A stretch of DNA of 16,470 bases from Gammaproteobacteria bacterium (lineage in GTDB: Bacteria; Pseudomonadota; Gammaproteobacteria; Pseudomonadales; Pseudohongiellaceae). The position numbers and the translations under genes are program-made. Position 1 is the first letter of the stretch. Each line of letters opens with the position of its first letter. The stretch is from positions 1 through 16,470 of the forward strand of contig JAESUT010000058.1 in NCBI GenBank assembly GCA_016762995.1, written 5' to 3'. Positions 15,111-16,470 of this stretch are shown piece after piece. The notes below the pieces were generated by a model. It did not search any database. It had not been told where the DNA came from and saw only the letters and a program-made list of their open reading frames with translations.

Positions 15111-16470
15111 ATGGCCAACATCGTATCCAGCATGATTAACCTGAAACAGATTGCTATCTTGAGTCAGCTGACTCTAGTCAGGCAAATCGGATTTATGTTT
15201 GTCATTGCGGCTGGCATCGCACTAGGCACATCGATGGTGCTTTGGTCCACGACGCCCAATTATGTGGCACTGTTTCTAGATATGTCCACACAGGATTCGG
15301 CAGAAGTAATCTCAGCATTGCAAAGTAGCAATACTGAATACAGGATGGATGCAAACACTGGAATCATTTCAGTGCCTGCCGAAAATGTACAAGAAATTAA
15401 ACTTATGATGGCAAGCCAAGGGCTACCCTCCTCTTCTTCGCTACGTGGCTATGCAGTACTCGAAGAGGAACAAGGACTAGGCACCAGTAATTTTATGGAG
15501 CAAGCCCGCTATCACCGCGCGCTTGAACAAGAACTAGTCCAGACAATCAGGCACATTCAAGTTGTGAGAAATGCCAGAGTCCATTTGAGCATTCCAAAGC
15601 AGACTTCATTTCTGAGATCGGTCAACAGGCCAAGTGCATCGGTAATGATTGAGCTGATCGGCCTACAAGGGCTGAGCGACTCTCAACTTAATGGAATACT
15701 TCACCTAGTTACATCTAGTGTCGCGGGAATGGAACCCAGCAGTGTTTCGATAGTGGACCAACGTGGCAATCTCCTCACTCAGAACAGTAATTCTAGCTTG
15801 GGAAACAGTAATGAAAATATCCGGCTAACGAGGCAGTTCGAGCGGGACTACAGTAATCGAATCACTTCTATTCTGACGCCCATAGTTGGCACTGGAAATG
15901 TTCGCACTCAAGTATCAGCCGACCTTGACTTCACCTTTATTGAGACCACAGAAGAAACTTATAACCCTAATAACGTAGTCATACGTAGCGAGCAAACTCA
16001 GGAGGAGACCTCAGGTTCAAACACGACATCGGTAGAACCGGGAAGCCTTTCTGAATTGCCGCCTATAACAGACGTATCACAGAGTCCCCTCGAGTCGGTA
16101 TCAGGCAACAGCAATCAGACAAGAATCAATTCTACCCGTAACTACGAAATCGACCGGAGTGTGAGCCTCATTCGAACAGTGCCAGGCAGCGTGCGCAAGC
16201 TATCGGTTGCAGTACTTGTGGATCTACATGGAACTGAGACAGCGGACGCGGCTCTTGATGAAGATTCAGCCGCGGTACAAGCCAATCTAGAATTGGACGC
16301 ATTGAAGATTGAACGAATAACACAATTGGTACAAGAAGCTATAGGCTTCGATGCTGCAAGAGGTGACACAGTCAGCGTAATTCATGAGCCCTTCATCGCA
16401 GACGCCGCGCTACCAACTGCAGCCCCTCTCCCTTTCTGGCAAGAGGAATGGTTCTTCTCTACGCTGAAAC
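15111..16470 (+). CDS. fliF: Flagellar MS-ring protein FliF, 5' part
   Basis: The frame is open to the right edge, giving 453 codons of a protein usually 550-600 residues long. Residues about 25-46 form the first transmembrane helix (IGFMFVIAAGIALGTSMVLW). The YscJ/FliF ring-building region follows, with GLGTSNFMEQARYHRALEQE (about 123-142), VRNARVHLSIPKQ (about 153-165) and SVAGMEPSSVSIVDQRGNLL. The later ring-building and beta-collar part starts near FERDYSNRITSIL (about 243), with VRTQVSADLDF (about 264-274). The variable loop rich in Ser, Asn and Thr (about 300-345) is normal. The second transmembrane helix and the C-terminal FliG-binding tail lie beyond the window. Only a weak GTGAAG site precedes the ATG. 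FliF oligomerises in the inner membrane to seed flagellar assembly. Confidence 0.94.
   Translation, partial: MANIVSSMINLKQIAILSQLTLVRQIGFMFVIAAGIALGTSMVLWSTTPNYVALFLDMSTQDSAEVISALQSSNTEYRMDANTGIISVPAENVQEIKLMMASQGLPSSSSLRGYAVLEEEQGLGTSNFMEQARYHRALEQELVQTIRHIQVVRNARVHLSIPKQTSFLRSVNRPSASVMIELIGLQGLSDSQLNGILHLVTSSVAGMEPSSVSIVDQRGNLLTQNSNSSLGNSNENIRLTRQFERDYSNRITSILTPIVGTGNVRTQVSADLDFTFIETTEETYNPNNVVIRSEQTQEETSGSNTTSVEPGSLSELPPITDVSQSPLESVSGNSNQTRINSTRNYEIDRSVSLIRTVPGSVRKLSVAVLVDLHGTETADAALDEDSAAVQANLELDALKIERITQLVQEAIGFDAARGDTVSVIHEPFIADAALPTAAPLPFWQEEWFFSTLK

Overview
The window looks like chromosomal DNA of a polarly flagellated gammaproteobacterium, probably marine. The basis is the flrA-flrBC-fliEF gene order (known from Vibrio, Pseudomonas and Alteromonadales-type cluster organisation), a PomA/PomB-type stator pair (the sodium-driven class), EAL-HDOD regulators, and moderate base composition. 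The exact lineage cannot be fixed from the sequence alone. No tRNA, rRNA, CRISPR array, insertion sequence or prophage gene was seen.

Left part (1-4516) is metabolic and envelope-related. It holds the 3' end of an antiquitin-type aldehyde dehydrogenase (alpha-aminoadipic semialdehyde / piperideine-6-carboxylate dehydrogenase, lysine catabolism), a pair of small exported proteins (a SnoaL/NTF2-like protein and an unrecognised helical protein), a lipoprotein M1-family zinc aminopeptidase on the minus strand, and a membrane sterol-desaturase/fatty-acid-hydroxylase superfamily protein.

Middle part (4538-8944, minus strand) reads as one transcription unit: pomA, pomB, then two tandem paralogous EAL-HDOD proteins. 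The first paralog has lost most EAL catalytic residues and the second keeps more of them. Between the two paralogs lie three 18-bp tandem repeats and a run of nine G (coding strand) just before the second start codon. Head to head with pomA is a stand-alone fliL-like gene (9315-9770), and the shared 370-bp spacer holds a 22-bp near-perfect palindrome.

Right part (10343-16470, plus strand) is the flagellar regulatory core: flrA (fleQ), a terminator, a clear sigma-54 promoter, flrB-flrC (two-component system, 8-bp overlap), then fliE and the first 453 codons of fliF, the MS-ring gene that runs off the window. The likely logic is FlrA plus sigma-54 driving flrBC, then FlrC plus sigma-54 activating later flagellar genes.

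The most unusual signals are noncoding. A TTTGTAGGAA-type motif recurs in both orientations in the spacers before flrA and flrB (four exact TTGTAGGAA copies plus variants), placed as an activator or autoregulatory operator would be. In addition, FlrA has Ile at the position of the cyclic-di-GMP-binding arginine of FleQ, which suggests altered cyclic-di-GMP control, while two EAL-type proteins are linked to the stator genes.
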